From the NCBI RefSeq assembly GCF_016741855.1, contig NZ_JAERRH010000006.1:1-64000 (forward strand): a stretch of DNA of 64,000 nucleotides, given 5' to 3'. Made by a program: the position numbers and the translations under genes. Below, one piece after another: positions 41,840 to 50,476 of this stretch. The stretch's first letter is position 1. Every line of letters starts with the position of its first letter. The notes under the pieces were generated by a model. The model was not told the DNA's origin. It saw only the letters and a list, made by a program, of their open reading frames with translations, and ran no database searches. This DNA is from Streptomyces musisoli. GTDB lineage: Bacteria; Actinomycetota; Actinomycetes; Streptomycetales; Streptomycetaceae.

Positions 41840-42984
41840 CCCGCCGGCAGGAAGAGCAGCAGGCCCAGCGAGATCCACGTGTAGGTGTTGCCGCCGAGGA
41901 ACCCGCCGACGCCGGAAGCGTCGTCGAACCACAGCCACACCACGCTGGTGCACAGCACCGCGTACAGGGCGGCCGCGACCCGCAGGTGCCCGGCGCGCAC
42001 CAGCACCGCGAAGGACGGCAGCAGCCACACCAGATGGTGCACCCAGGTGATCGGGCTGACCAGGCAGGCCGCCGCACCGGTGAGCGCGAACGCCGCCGTC
42101 CAGTCGCCGGCCCCGGCCGCCCGGCGGCTGCGCCACGCCCACACGCACAGGGTCAGCAGGACCGCCGTCGCCCACAGCGGGCGGCCGGTCTCGCCGAGCC
42201 GGGCCAGAACCCCTTGCAGCGACTGGTTCGAGACGTAGTCGAGGCGGCCCACCCGCCCGGTGTCCCACAGCGCCTCGGTCCAGTAGAAGCGGGAGGCCGC
42301 CGGGTCCGCCCAGGCGGCCAGCGCGGTCGCGGCGACGGCGACGGCCGTGGCGGTGCCGGCCGCCCGCCGGCGCCCGGCGAGCAGCAGCAGGCCGATGAAC
42401 AGGGCCGGCGTGAGCTTCACGGCGGCGGCGAGGCCGATCCCGGCGCCCGCCCGGCGGCCCCGGCCGGTCGCCAGCAGCAGGCAGTCGCCGAGGACGAGGG
42501 CGAGCAGCACCAGGTTCACCTGGCCGAAGCCGAAGGTGTCCCGCAGCGGCTCGAACAGCGCGAGCAGGCACAGGCACAGCGCCCATCGGTACCAGCCGTG
42601 GCGCCGCCAGTCCGGCCCCGCCAGCACCCGCAGGACCGCCGCGAGCGCGGCCAGGTTCACCAGCAGCGACACCGCGATCGCGGTCGTGCGGCCGAGCAGG
42701 GCCAGCGGCAGCATGGCGACGGCGGCGAACGGCGGATACGTGAAGCCGTACGAGGTGCCCGGCACCCGGTAGTCGTAGATCCGGCCGCCGTGGTGCGCCC
42801 AGGTGTGCACGGCGCCGTAGTACACCCGCAGGTCGAAGAAGCCGCGCAGCAGCGGCACGGTGGCCGTGAAGACGGTCACCGCGGCCGCCAGCAGCAGGAC
42901 GAGCAGCAGCCGGCCCCGGTCCGTGCGCGGTCCCGGCATCGCCGGCCGCCCGGGCAGCCCCGGCCCTCCCCCCGGGCCCGTCAT
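41557..42984 (-). CDS. GT87-like polyprenol-sugar mannosyltransferase, polytopic
   Basis: This 475-residue membrane protein has about ten to eleven hydrophobic helices in residues 25-380 and a GT-C-type acidic motif in the first external loop (FFDLRVYYGAVHTWAHHGGRIYDY). It also has GFTYPPFAAVAMLPLALL and VKLTPALFIGLLLL, as in GT87 arabinofuranosyl/mannosyltransferases. It would use a polyprenyl-phosphate sugar outside the membrane. The last about 95 residues are Ala/Pro/Ser-rich and lie antisense to the end of the carboxypeptidase gene. No stop occurs earlier in this frame. Its ATG overlaps the stop of the upstream mannosyltransferase gene. Confidence 0.8.
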   Translation of the reverse strand: MTGPGGGPGLPGRPAMPGPRTDRGRLLLVLLLAAAVTVFTATVPLLRGFFDLRVYYGAVHTWAHHGGRIYDYRVPGTSYGFTYPPFAAVAMLPLALLGRTTAIAVSLLVNLAALAAVLRVLAGPDWRRHGWYRWALCLCLLALFEPLRDTFGFGQVNLVLLALVLGDCLLLATGRGRRAGAGIGLAAAVKLTPALFIGLLLLAGRRRAAGTATAVAVAATALAAWADPAASRFYWTEALWDTGRVGRLDYVSNQSLQGVLARLGETGRPLWATAVLLTLCVWAWRSRRAAGAGDWTAAFALTGAAACLVSPITWVHHLVWLLPSFAVLVRAGHLRVAAALYAVLCTSVVWLWFDDASGVGGFLGGNTYTWISLGLLLFLPAGQPRAARPPLARSARATAPAPSPDSPATTAVPDQPESSSGAGAPAAATGAADASAREGGRSPSSEPTGSTCPAAAKPQSSSARASSYTVSPPSA

Positions 42985-44387
42985 GCCGCGCCTCCCGGGA
43001 CCGGAGCCGGGGCCTGGGCCGCCTGCCGGGCCTGCCACAGGACGACCACGCCGAGCACACCGCCCGAGACCGCGAGCACCAGCTGCCCGAGGTCGGCGGG
43101 CCCGCCGCTGGGCAGCACGGCGAGGGCGAGCACCCCCGCGAGAGCCGCCACCCGGTGCCGCACCGAGGTGCTCGGCGCGGCGGCGGCGACGAGGAACAGA
43201 CCCCACAGCACGTACCAGGGCCGGATCGCCGGGCCGAAGACCGCGACCGTGAGCAGGCTCAGGCCCAGCGCGTAGACCGGCCGGGGGCGCAGCCGGACCC
43301 AGATCAGCAGGACGGCCACGGCGGTGGCCGCGAGGCCGAACAGGTGCCAGGCCGGGACGGCCAGCGGGGCCAGGCCGCTGCCGAGGCGGGTGAGCAGGGC
43401 GCCGGTGGCCCGGCCCAGCAGGCTCGTCAGCGCCCAGTTGTGCGAGGAGACCGGAGTGTCCAGGGCGCCGATCCAGCCGTAGCCCGTGCCGGCGACGGCC
43501 GTGGCGGCCACCGTGGTCGCGGCGGCGGCCACCGCCGTGGTCAGGACGGCCGGCAGCGGCGGGCGGCCGGAGCGCACCCGCAGGGCCACGACGGCGAGCA
43601 GGCCGAGCGCGGCCGGTGCCTTGACCAGGGCGGCGAGGGTGACGAGCACGGCGCCGACGGCCGGCCGGCGCCCGGCGGCCACCAGGCCGAGCCCGAGCAG
43701 GCCGAGCATCAGGGCGTCGTTGTGGGCGCCCGCGACCAGGTGCAGCAGCACGAGCGGGTTCAGGGCGCCGAGCCACAGCGCGGCGGCCGGGTCGGCGCCG
43801 CTGAGCCGGGCGAGGCGCGGCAGCGCCATCGCCATGAGGGCCACGCCGAGCAGGGCGATCAGGCGCATGCCGAGCAGGCCCGCGGGCAGCTCGCCGTGGG
43901 TGAGTGCGGACAGGGCGGAGGCCAGGGCGAGGAAGGCGGGGCCGTACGGGGCGCCGGTGTGCCGCCACATCGGGGCGACCTCCTCGGCGAGCGGGCCGCC
44001 GAGCCGGTCCGGGCCGTCGGCGTAGACGTCCATGTGCGAGTCGACCATGGCGCCCTGCGCGAGATAGCTGTAGACGTCCCGGCTGAACAGCGGTGGGGCG
44101 AGCAGCAGCGGGGCCGCCCAGACGGCCAGCACGAGCAGCAGGGCGCGCGGGCCCGGCGGCTGCGGGCCGCGTACCAGGCGGCCGAGGAGCACCCAGGCCG
44201 CTATCAGCAGGACGACACCGAAATACACCCCGACCAGGCCGAGCGCCGCCCGCACCGAGGCGGGCGCCAGGAGGTCCCGGACCGGGAGGGCGCCGGCCGT
44301 CTCGCCGCCGAGGGCGAGGAAGGCGGTACCGGCCAGGCCCAGAACCTGGCAGCTGCGGAGATCGACGGGGAACGCCATGGCCAACAC
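42981..44387 (-). CDS. MptB-like alpha-1,6-mannosyltransferase, polytopic
   Basis: This 468-residue GT-C membrane protein has about 12-13 hydrophobic helices. LFSRDVYSYLAQGAMVDSHMDVYADGPDRLGG is the first external loop with its Asp pair. PMWRHTGAPYGPAFLALASALS, NPLVLLHLVAGAHNDALMLGLLGLGL and RPWYVLWGLFLVAAAAP follow. These match the polyprenol-phosphomannose-dependent MptB family, which makes lipomannan cores in mycobacteria. In Streptomyces it may mannosylate a wall glycolipid. GTG 44387 or ATG 44378 could be the start; neither has a strong RBS. It is coupled to the GT87-like gene by an ATGA overlap. Confidence 0.82.
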   Translation of the reverse strand: MLAMAFPVDLRSCQVLGLAGTAFLALGGETAGALPVRDLLAPASVRAALGLVGVYFGVVLLIAAWVLLGRLVRGPQPPGPRALLLVLAVWAAPLLLAPPLFSRDVYSYLAQGAMVDSHMDVYADGPDRLGGPLAEEVAPMWRHTGAPYGPAFLALASALSALTHGELPAGLLGMRLIALLGVALMAMALPRLARLSGADPAAALWLGALNPLVLLHLVAGAHNDALMLGLLGLGLVAAGRRPAVGAVLVTLAALVKAPAALGLLAVVALRVRSGRPPLPAVLTTAVAAAATTVAATAVAGTGYGWIGALDTPVSSHNWALTSLLGRATGALLTRLGSGLAPLAVPAWHLFGLAATAVAVLLIWVRLRPRPVYALGLSLLTVAVFGPAIRPWYVLWGLFLVAAAAPSTSVRHRVAALAGVLALAVLPSGGPADLGQLVLAVSGGVLGVVVLWQARQAAQAPAPVPGGAA

Positions 44388-44521
44388 CGGCTCAGCGTGT
44401 CAACGCCGGGTGGCCGGAAGGCGACGCTCCCTTCGCCTGTGGGCGGCCCGTACGTGACCGGCGTGTGAGGCGGCGGGGGCACGGGAACACCCTCGGCGCC
44501 GGGCGGGTGAGGGCCGGCCGG

Positions 44522-45460
44522 TCAGAACACGGAGAGGCCGGTCAGCGTGGTGAACCGGTCCAGTGCCGCGACGCCGGCCACCGAGTTGCCGCGTTCGTCC
44601 AGGCCAGGGCTCCACACGCACAGTGTGCACCGGCCGGGTACGACCGCGATGATCCCGCCGCCGACGCCGCTCTTGCCGGGCAGGCCCACGCGGTAGGCGA
44701 AGTCTCCGGCGGCGTCGTACGTGCCGCAGGTCAGCATGACCGCGTTGACCTGCTTGGCCTGGCTGCGGGTGAGCAGCCGGCTGCCGTCGGCGCGGATGCC
44801 GTGCCGGGCGAGGAAGCCGGTGGCCAGGGCCAGGTCGGCGCAGGACGCGGCGATGGAGCACTGCCGGAAGTACTGGTCGAGCAGGGCCGGCACGTCGTTG
44901 TCGATGTTGCCGTACGACGCCATGAAGTGGGCGAGGGCCGCGTTGCGGTCGCCGTGGGCGGTCTCGGAGGCGGCGACCTCCCGGTCGAAGTCGAGGGCGG
45001 GGTTGCCGCTCTCGGCGCGCAGGAAGGACAGCAGCTCGCCGGCCGCGTCGCCGGTACGGGTCTGCAGCCGGTCGGTGACGACGAGGGCGCCCGCATTGAT
45101 GAAGGGGTTCCGCGGGATGCCGTTCTCGTACTCCAGCTGGACCAGGGAGTTGAACGGGTTTCCGGAGGGCTCGCGGCCCACGTGCTCCCAGAGTTCGTCG
45201 CCCTCGCGGGCCAGGTCCAGGGCGAGCGTGAAGACCTTGGTGATCGACTGCGTGGAGAACGGCTGCCGCCACTCCCCCACCCCGTACACGGTGCCGTCCA
45301 GCTCGGCGACGGCCATCCCGAAGCTGCGCGGATCGCAGGCCGCGAGGGCCGGGATGTAGTCCGCGGGCCGGCCGCGCCCGGGCGTGCGGCTGATCTCCTC
45401 GGCGATGCGCTCCAGGACCGGCAGGAAGGCGAGGGACGACGTCGTTGTCATGATCGCCAT
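44522..45460 (-). CDS. glsA: Glutaminase A
   Basis: This 312-residue protein matches bacterial serine-dependent glutaminase. FSTQSITKVFTLAL carries the catalytic Ser-x-x-Lys. EPSGNPFNSLVQLEYENGIPRNPFINAGALVV is the substrate loop. VNAVMLTCGTYDAAGDFAYRVGLPGKSGVGGGI includes the conserved Tyr and the SGVGGG turn. It hydrolyses glutamine to glutamate and ammonia in the cytosol. Start is ATG 45460 (GGGAGG 4 nt upstream) or ATG 45451. It follows aspA by 50 bp in the same direction, so co-transcription is likely. Confidence 0.93.
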   Translation of the reverse strand: MAIMTTTSSLAFLPVLERIAEEISRTPGRGRPADYIPALAACDPRSFGMAVAELDGTVYGVGEWRQPFSTQSITKVFTLALDLAREGDELWEHVGREPSGNPFNSLVQLEYENGIPRNPFINAGALVVTDRLQTRTGDAAGELLSFLRAESGNPALDFDREVAASETAHGDRNAALAHFMASYGNIDNDVPALLDQYFRQCSIAASCADLALATGFLARHGIRADGSRLLTRSQAKQVNAVMLTCGTYDAAGDFAYRVGLPGKSGVGGGIIAVVPGRCTLCVWSPGLDERGNSVAGVAALDRFTTLTGLSVF

Positions 45461-45510
45461 TGTGCCTCCCGGCCGGTCCCGCAGCGTAGTCGTGGTGTCT
45501 TTTGCGCAGG

Positions 45511-46920
45511 TCAGGCGATCGGTGCGCGGCTGCCGGCGACGACCTCGGGACGCAGCAGCTCGGCCAGCCTCCCGGCGGGCAGCAGGCCCTTCTCCAGCAC
45601 CAGTTCGGCCACACCGCGGCCGGTGACGAGGGCCTCCTTGGCGATGTCGGTCGCGGCCGTGTAGCCGATGTGCGGGTTGAGCGCGGTGACCAGGCCGATG
45701 GAGTTCTCCACCGTCGCGCGCAGCCGCTCGGTGTTGGCGGTGATGCCGGACACGCAGCGCTCGGCCAGCGTGAGGCAGGCGCTCCGCAGATGCGTGATCG
45801 ACTCCGACAGGGAGTGCAGGATGACCGGCTCGAAGGCGTTGAGCTGGAGCTGTCCGGCCTCGGCGGCCATGGTGATGGCGACGTCGTTGCCGATGACCTC
45901 GAAGGCGACCTGGTTGACCACCTCGGGGATGACCGGGTTGACCTTGCCCGGCATGATCGACGACCCGGCCTGCACCGGCGGCAGGTTGATCTCGCCCAGG
46001 CCCGCGCGCGGGCCGGAGGACAGCAGACGCAGGTCGTTGCAGCTCTTGGAGAGCTTGACCGCGATCCGCTTGAGGACGCCGGACATCTGGACGAAGGCAC
46101 CGCAGTCCTGGGTGGCCTCGACCAGGTTGGCGGCCGTGACCAGCGGGAGGCCGGTGATGACGGACAGGTGGCGGCGGGCGGCCTCGGCGTAGCCGGCGGG
46201 GGCGTTGAGGCCGGTGCCGATGGCCGTGGCACCGAGGTTGATCTCATGGATCAGCTCGACGGCCTCGGCGAGACGGCTGCGGTCCTCCTCGATCATGACG
46301 GCGAATGCGGAGAACTCCTGGCCGAGCGTCATCGGCACCGCATCCTGCAACTGTGTACGGCCCATCTTGAGCACGTCACGGAACTCGACGGCCTTTCGGG
46401 CGAAGGCGTCCTGGAGTACAGACATCGCCTTGAGCAGCCCATGTACCGCGAAGACCGTCGCTATCTTGACGGCGGTCGGGTAGACGTCATTGGTTGACTG
46501 GCCGAGGTTGACGTCCTCGTTCGGGTGCAGATGCGTGTACCGCCCCTTGGCGTGGCCGAGCAGTTCGAGCGCCCGGTTCGCCACGACCTCGTTGGCGTTC
46601 ATGTTGGTGGACGTGCCGGCCCCGCCCTGGATGACGTCCACGACGAACTGGTCGTGCAGCTTGCCGGCCCGGATCTCGCGGCAGGCGGCGACGATCGCGG
46701 CGGCCTTCTCGGGCGCCAGCAGTCCGAGTTCCTCGTTGGCGAGGGCGGCGGCCTCCTTCACGGCGGCCAGGGCGTCGATCAGGTGGGGGTAGGCGGAGAT
46801 CGGAGTGCCGGTGATGGGGAAGTTCTCCGTGGCGCGCAGGGTGTGGATGCCCCAGTACGCGTCGGCGGGCACGTCACGGTCGCCGAGCAGATCGTGTTCG
46901 CTGCGGGTGGCGGCGTTCAT
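45511..46920 (-). CDS. aspA: Aspartate ammonia-lyase
   Basis: This 469-residue protein is of the fumarase/aspartase superfamily. GGAGTSTNMNANEVVANRAL and HPNEDVNLGQSTNDVYPTA are its first two conserved blocks. The signature loop GSSIMPGKVNP carries the catalytic Ser. LGEINLPPVQAG just before it favours aspartase over fumarase or argininosuccinate lyase. It turns aspartate into fumarate plus ammonia. Genes for an asparaginase, an asparagine permease and a glutaminase alongside support that role. The 212-bp gap to the asparaginase gene carries a dispersed Streptomyces repeat. Confidence 0.93.
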   Translation of the reverse strand: MNAATRSEHDLLGDRDVPADAYWGIHTLRATENFPITGTPISAYPHLIDALAAVKEAAALANEELGLLAPEKAAAIVAACREIRAGKLHDQFVVDVIQGGAGTSTNMNANEVVANRALELLGHAKGRYTHLHPNEDVNLGQSTNDVYPTAVKIATVFAVHGLLKAMSVLQDAFARKAVEFRDVLKMGRTQLQDAVPMTLGQEFSAFAVMIEEDRSRLAEAVELIHEINLGATAIGTGLNAPAGYAEAARRHLSVITGLPLVTAANLVEATQDCGAFVQMSGVLKRIAVKLSKSCNDLRLLSSGPRAGLGEINLPPVQAGSSIMPGKVNPVIPEVVNQVAFEVIGNDVAITMAAEAGQLQLNAFEPVILHSLSESITHLRSACLTLAERCVSGITANTERLRATVENSIGLVTALNPHIGYTAATDIAKEALVTGRGVAELVLEKGLLPAGRLAELLRPEVVAGSRAPIA

Positions 46921-46969
46921 GAGGGTACGGATCCTCTTTCTGAGGGGTCGAGGGCAGGCGCGCCCCGAC

Positions 46970-47107
46970 GGGGTGCGGGGAACTGCGCGTCTGTGGGCGC
47001 GGGGAACCGCGTGTCAGCGGGGTGCCGGCAGCTGTGTGTCAGCGGGGTGCGGGGAACTGCGCGACCGGTCGCACACGGCCCGCGGACCGGCGACGGCCCG
47101 CAGTCCC
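46970..47107. repeat. Dispersed GGGGAACTGCGCG-type Streptomyces intergenic repeat, several copies
   Basis: Four degenerate copies of GGGTGCGGGGAACTGCGCG-like sequence (starting near 46971, 46995, 47020 and 47045) lead into a GC-rich segment ending GGCCCGCAGTCCCCCG. The last part can fold back on the GGGGAACTGCGC part. This family of sequences is very common between Streptomyces genes. Placed after the asparaginase gene, it may act as its terminator. Confidence 0.65.
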
Positions 47108-47132
47108 CCGTCGGCCCGTCGGATGCGGCGGA

Positions 47133-48194
47133 CTACGCGCAGGCGGTGAGCGGCAGGGGATCCAGCGCACGCACCGGCCGCACGCAGCCCACCGGCTCCC
47201 CTCCCCCGAGCAGCGGCTCCCCCGCGAACTCGGTGAGCAGCCCGGGGTCCACGCCCGCGCGCGCGAGCGCCGCCGCCGCGACCGGGATCCGCGCCCGGTT
47301 CGCCCCGTCGGCGATCTTCACGGCGATCGCCGTGCCGTCGGGCAGCGCGGCCACCTGGACGCCCTCGAAGCCGTCCTTGGCGAGCAGCCCGGGCACGGCC
47401 CGCATGAGCGCGGCGACATCGCGGCCGGAGCCGGAGGCCATCTCGGCGTGTTCGCGCATGGCGTCGGCGACCCGGGCCTCGGGGGTGCCCGGCGCGGCGG
47501 AGGTGATCCGGGCGAGGGCGCGGGCGAGGCCGTGCAGGGAGACCGAGAACAGCGGGGCGCCGCAGCCGTCCACCGTGACCCGGGCGACGCGCTGGCCGGT
47601 CAGGTCCTCGACGATCTCGGCGACGGCCTGCTGGAGCGGGTGCTCCGGGTCGAGGTAGTCGTCCAGGGACCAGCCGTTGAGCTTGGCGGTCCAGAGCATG
47701 GCCGCGTGCTTGCCGGAGCAGTTCTGGGCGAGGCGGGAGGGCTGCCGGCCCTCGCGGACCCAGGTGTCCCGGACCGCCGGGCCGTACGGCATGTCGGGCA
47801 CGTTGCGCAGGTCGTCCTCGGTCAGGCCGGCGAGTTCGAGGATGCGCCGGGCGCCGGCGAGGTGGCGTTCCTCGCCGGAGTGGCTCGCGGCGGCCAGCGA
47901 CAGCAGCTCGCCGTCGAGGGGCAGCCCGGCCCGCAGCATGGCCACGGCCTGGACGGGCTTGAGGGCGGAGCGCGGGTAGAAGGCCGCCTCGATGTCGCCG
48001 AGCTGGAACCGCACCTGGCCGTCGGGGCCGAGGACGACGACGGAGCCGTAGTGCATGCCCTCGACGACACCGCCGCGTATGAGGTGGGCGACGGGGGCGT
48101 GGAGGGGTTCGCGGACGAAGGGCGCGTCGGCGGGGGAACTGCTGTACATCACTGCCTGCATCATGGGGTCGGGGTCGGCCGGAACGCGGGTCAC
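47133..48194 (-). CDS. L-asparaginase, AnsA (R. etli/thermolabile) type
   Basis: This 353-residue protein is unlike E. coli AnsA/AnsB. It matches the Rhizobium etli-type family with two Ser/Cys-Lys pairs: YPRSALKPVQAVAML (S-x-x-K), QNCSGKHAAML (C-x-x-K) and a further conserved Cys in VDGCGAPLFSVSL. HSGEERHLAGARRIL is also typical. It converts asparagine to aspartate and ammonia, feeding the aspartase encoded downstream. GTG start overlaps the permease stop as GTGA, so the two are coupled. Confidence 0.88.
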   Translation of the reverse strand: MTRVPADPDPMMQAVMYSSSPADAPFVREPLHAPVAHLIRGGVVEGMHYGSVVVLGPDGQVRFQLGDIEAAFYPRSALKPVQAVAMLRAGLPLDGELLSLAAASHSGEERHLAGARRILELAGLTEDDLRNVPDMPYGPAVRDTWVREGRQPSRLAQNCSGKHAAMLWTAKLNGWSLDDYLDPEHPLQQAVAEIVEDLTGQRVARVTVDGCGAPLFSVSLHGLARALARITSAAPGTPEARVADAMREHAEMASGSGRDVAALMRAVPGLLAKDGFEGVQVAALPDGTAIAVKIADGANRARIPVAAAALARAGVDPGLLTEFAGEPLLGGGEPVGCVRPVRALDPLPLTACA

Positions 48195-49630
48195 GCGTCG
48201 GCGCCGGTGGAGGTGCGGGTCATGCGGGCGCGGATGCCGTACCAGCCCGCGACCAGTGCTGCGACGATCAGCGGCAGACAGAGCACGGTGGTGCGTCCGG
48301 CGCCGCCGTCGGCGTACATGAGGACCAGGACGCAGGCGAGGAACGCCAGCGTCACGACTTCGGTCCAGGGGGAGCCCGGCAGGCGGTACGACGGCCGGGT
48401 CAGCTCGCCCTGCCGGGTCTTCTGCCAGAAGCGCAGGTGACAGAGCATGATCATGCCCCAGGTCGCGAGGATACCGAGTGCCGCGAAGTTCAGGACGATC
48501 TCGAACGCGTCGGCGGGGACCACGTAGTTCAGGCCGACGCCGAGCACGCAGACACCGCTGGTGAGCAGGATGCCGCCGTAGGGGACCTGGCTGCGGCTCA
48601 TCCGGCCGGTGAACTCGGGGGCCGAGCCGCTCATCGCCATGGACCGCAGGATGCGGCCGGTGGAGTACAGGCCGGAGTTCAGCGACGACATGGCCGCGGT
48701 CAGGACGACCAGGTTCATCACGTCACCGGCCGCCGGGACGCCGATGTGCGACAGCACCGTGACGAAGGGGCTCTCGCCGGCGACGTAACTGTTCCAGGGG
48801 AGCAGCATCGACAGCAGGACCACCGAGCCGACGTAGAACAGGCCCACGCGCCACATGATCGAGTTGATCGCCTTCGGCATGATCTTCTCCGGGTTCTCGG
48901 TCTCGCCGGCGGCGACGCCGACCAGCTCGACGGAGGCGTAGGCGAAGACGACGCCCTGGATGATCAGCAGCATGGGCAGCAGGCCGTTGGGGAAGACGCC
49001 GCCGTTGTCGGTGATCAGGGAAGGGCCGGGGTGGTGGCCGTCGACCGGGTGCTGGGTGGCCAGCAGGAAGATGCCGATGCACATGAACACGACGAGCGCG
49101 CCGACCTTGACGATCGCGAACCAGAACTCCAGTTCGCCGAAAATCTTGACCGAGATCAGATTGACGGTCAACACGACCCCAAGGGCGATCAACGCGATCA
49201 ACCATTGCGGGACGTCGGAGAACATGCCCCAGTAGTGGGTGTAGGTGGCGACCGCCGTGATGTCGGCGATACCGGTGGTCGCCCAGTTGAGGAAGTACAT
49301 CCAGCCGGCGGTGTACGCGCCCTTCTCGCCCAGGAACTCCCGGGCGTACGACACGAAGGCGCCGGAGGACGGGCGGTACAGGACGAGTTCGCCGAGGGCA
49401 CGGACGACCAGGAACGCGAAGACGCCGCAGACGGCGTACGCGACGAAGAGGGAGGGTCCGGCGTCGGCGAGCCGGCCGCCCGCGCCGAGGAAGAGGCCGG
49501 TGCCGATGGCTCCGCCGATGGCGATCATGTTGACGTGCCGGTGCTTCAGGCCCTTGCTGTAGCCGGCGTCTCCGGCGTCGACATGGCCGGTCGAGGGGCG
49601 CGTCTCGTCTTTGAGGTGCTGCTCGCTCAC
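48191..49630 (-). CDS. Amino acid permease, AnsP (L-asparagine) type
   Basis: This 479-residue APC-family protein has 12 hydrophobic helices. The first contains MIAIGGAIGTGLFLGAG, followed by GELVLYRPSSGAFVSYAREFLGEKGAYTAGWMYFLNW, the conserved AAT-subfamily region. NPEKIMPKAINSIMWRV matches asparagine/GABA permeases of the AnsP group. Specificity for asparagine is inferred from coupling with the asparaginase gene. GTG start overlaps the regulator stop by 4 bp. Confidence 0.87.
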   Translation of the reverse strand: MSEQHLKDETRPSTGHVDAGDAGYSKGLKHRHVNMIAIGGAIGTGLFLGAGGRLADAGPSLFVAYAVCGVFAFLVVRALGELVLYRPSSGAFVSYAREFLGEKGAYTAGWMYFLNWATTGIADITAVATYTHYWGMFSDVPQWLIALIALGVVLTVNLISVKIFGELEFWFAIVKVGALVVFMCIGIFLLATQHPVDGHHPGPSLITDNGGVFPNGLLPMLLIIQGVVFAYASVELVGVAAGETENPEKIMPKAINSIMWRVGLFYVGSVVLLSMLLPWNSYVAGESPFVTVLSHIGVPAAGDVMNLVVLTAAMSSLNSGLYSTGRILRSMAMSGSAPEFTGRMSRSQVPYGGILLTSGVCVLGVGLNYVVPADAFEIVLNFAALGILATWGMIMLCHLRFWQKTRQGELTRPSYRLPGSPWTEVVTLAFLACVLVLMYADGGAGRTTVLCLPLIVAALVAGWYGIRARMTRTSTGADA

Positions 49631-50358
49631 GCCTCGGGTCCGCCTTCCGTAGGGGGGTCCGTCCGCTGGGGACGCATGATGTCGGTGAGGGTCGTCTCGA
49701 CGCGGTCCAGGTGGTGGCTCATGGCCTCCAGCGCGTCGTGCTCGCAGCCGTCGACCAGCGCCTCGACGATCGCCCGGTGCTCGCGGTTGGACTGCTCGCG
49801 GCGCCCGCCCAGCTCGTTGAGGAACGCCGACTGACGCGCCAGTGCGTCGCGGATCTCCTCGATGACCCGGCGGAAGACGGGGTTCTGGGCGGCCTCGGCC
49901 ACGGCGAGGTGGAAGAGGGTGTCCATCGCGACCCAGGCGGTGGTGTCCGTCTCCCGCTCCATGCGGTCGAGCAGGTGGGCCAGGTGGTCCAGGTTCTCCG
50001 GGGTGCGGCGCAGGGCCGCGTAGCCGGCGACCGGGATCTCGATGTGGCGGCGCACCTCCAGCAGGTCGCTGGCCGCGTAGTCGCCGAAGGTGGGGTCCTC
50101 GACGGTGTTCGCGACGACGAAGGTGCCCTTGCCGGTCCGGGAGACCGTCAGACCCATCGTCTGCAGCGCGCGCAGCGCCTCACGCAGCACCGGGCGGGAC
50201 ACCTCGAGGGTGCGGCACAGCTCGGCCTCGGAGGGGAGCTTGTCGCCGATGGCGTACCGGCCGCGCTCGATGGCGCTCCGGAGGTGGTCGAGCACCGCTT
50301 CCATGGCGCTGACGCGCCGGGGGGCGAGACCACCTGTCTGGCTGTCTGACAGGTTCAC
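49627..50358 (-). CDS. FadR/GntR-family regulator of the asparagine operon
   Basis: This 243-residue protein has an N-terminal GntR winged helix (AVLDHLRSAIERGRYAIGDKLPSEAELCRTLEVSRPVLREALRAL). A C-terminal all-helical FCD domain (about 95-230) has the metal/ligand residues of the family: Asp in AMDTLFHLAVAEAAQNPV, and His in EHRAIVEAL and MSHHLDRV. It is first in the operon with the permease and asparaginase genes, so it should control their use. GTG start at 50358. An ACCTGTC-N9-GACAGGT repeat lies over its first codons. Confidence 0.88.
   Translation of the reverse strand: MNLSDSQTGGLAPRRVSAMEAVLDHLRSAIERGRYAIGDKLPSEAELCRTLEVSRPVLREALRALQTMGLTVSRTGKGTFVVANTVEDPTFGDYAASDLLEVRRHIEIPVAGYAALRRTPENLDHLAHLLDRMERETDTTAWVAMDTLFHLAVAEAAQNPVFRRVIEEIRDALARQSAFLNELGGRREQSNREHRAIVEALVDGCEHDALEAMSHHLDRVETTLTDIMRPQRTDPPTEGGPEA
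50332..50354. promoter_or_regulatory. Inverted repeat over the start of the GntR gene
   Basis: ACCTGTC-N9-GACAGGT has 7-bp perfect arms; inside it CTGTC-T-GACAG (50342-50352) is a tighter palindrome. It covers codons 2 to 9 of the regulator. A GntR/FadR operator downstream of the transcription start could act as a roadblock. Confidence 0.5.
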
Positions 50359-50416
50359 GGGAGCGATCCTGCGGGTCGCGAGCGGAAACTGTCAAGGTGT
50401 GACGCAAAAAGACATT

Positions 50417-50457
50417 CACGGGGTGCGGCGCCTGAATGCAGGCATCCGCACCCCGTG
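50417..50457 (-). terminator. Intrinsic terminator of uppP
   Basis: A 12-bp perfect stem (50417-50428 with 50446-50457) encloses an inner 5-bp stem (50430-50434 with 50439-50443). On the minus strand it is followed by GAATGTCTTTTT, a real T-run, rare in this window. It lies 20 bp after the uppP stop. Confidence 0.9.
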
Positions 50458-50476
50458 GGTGATCAGCGGTGTTCGC

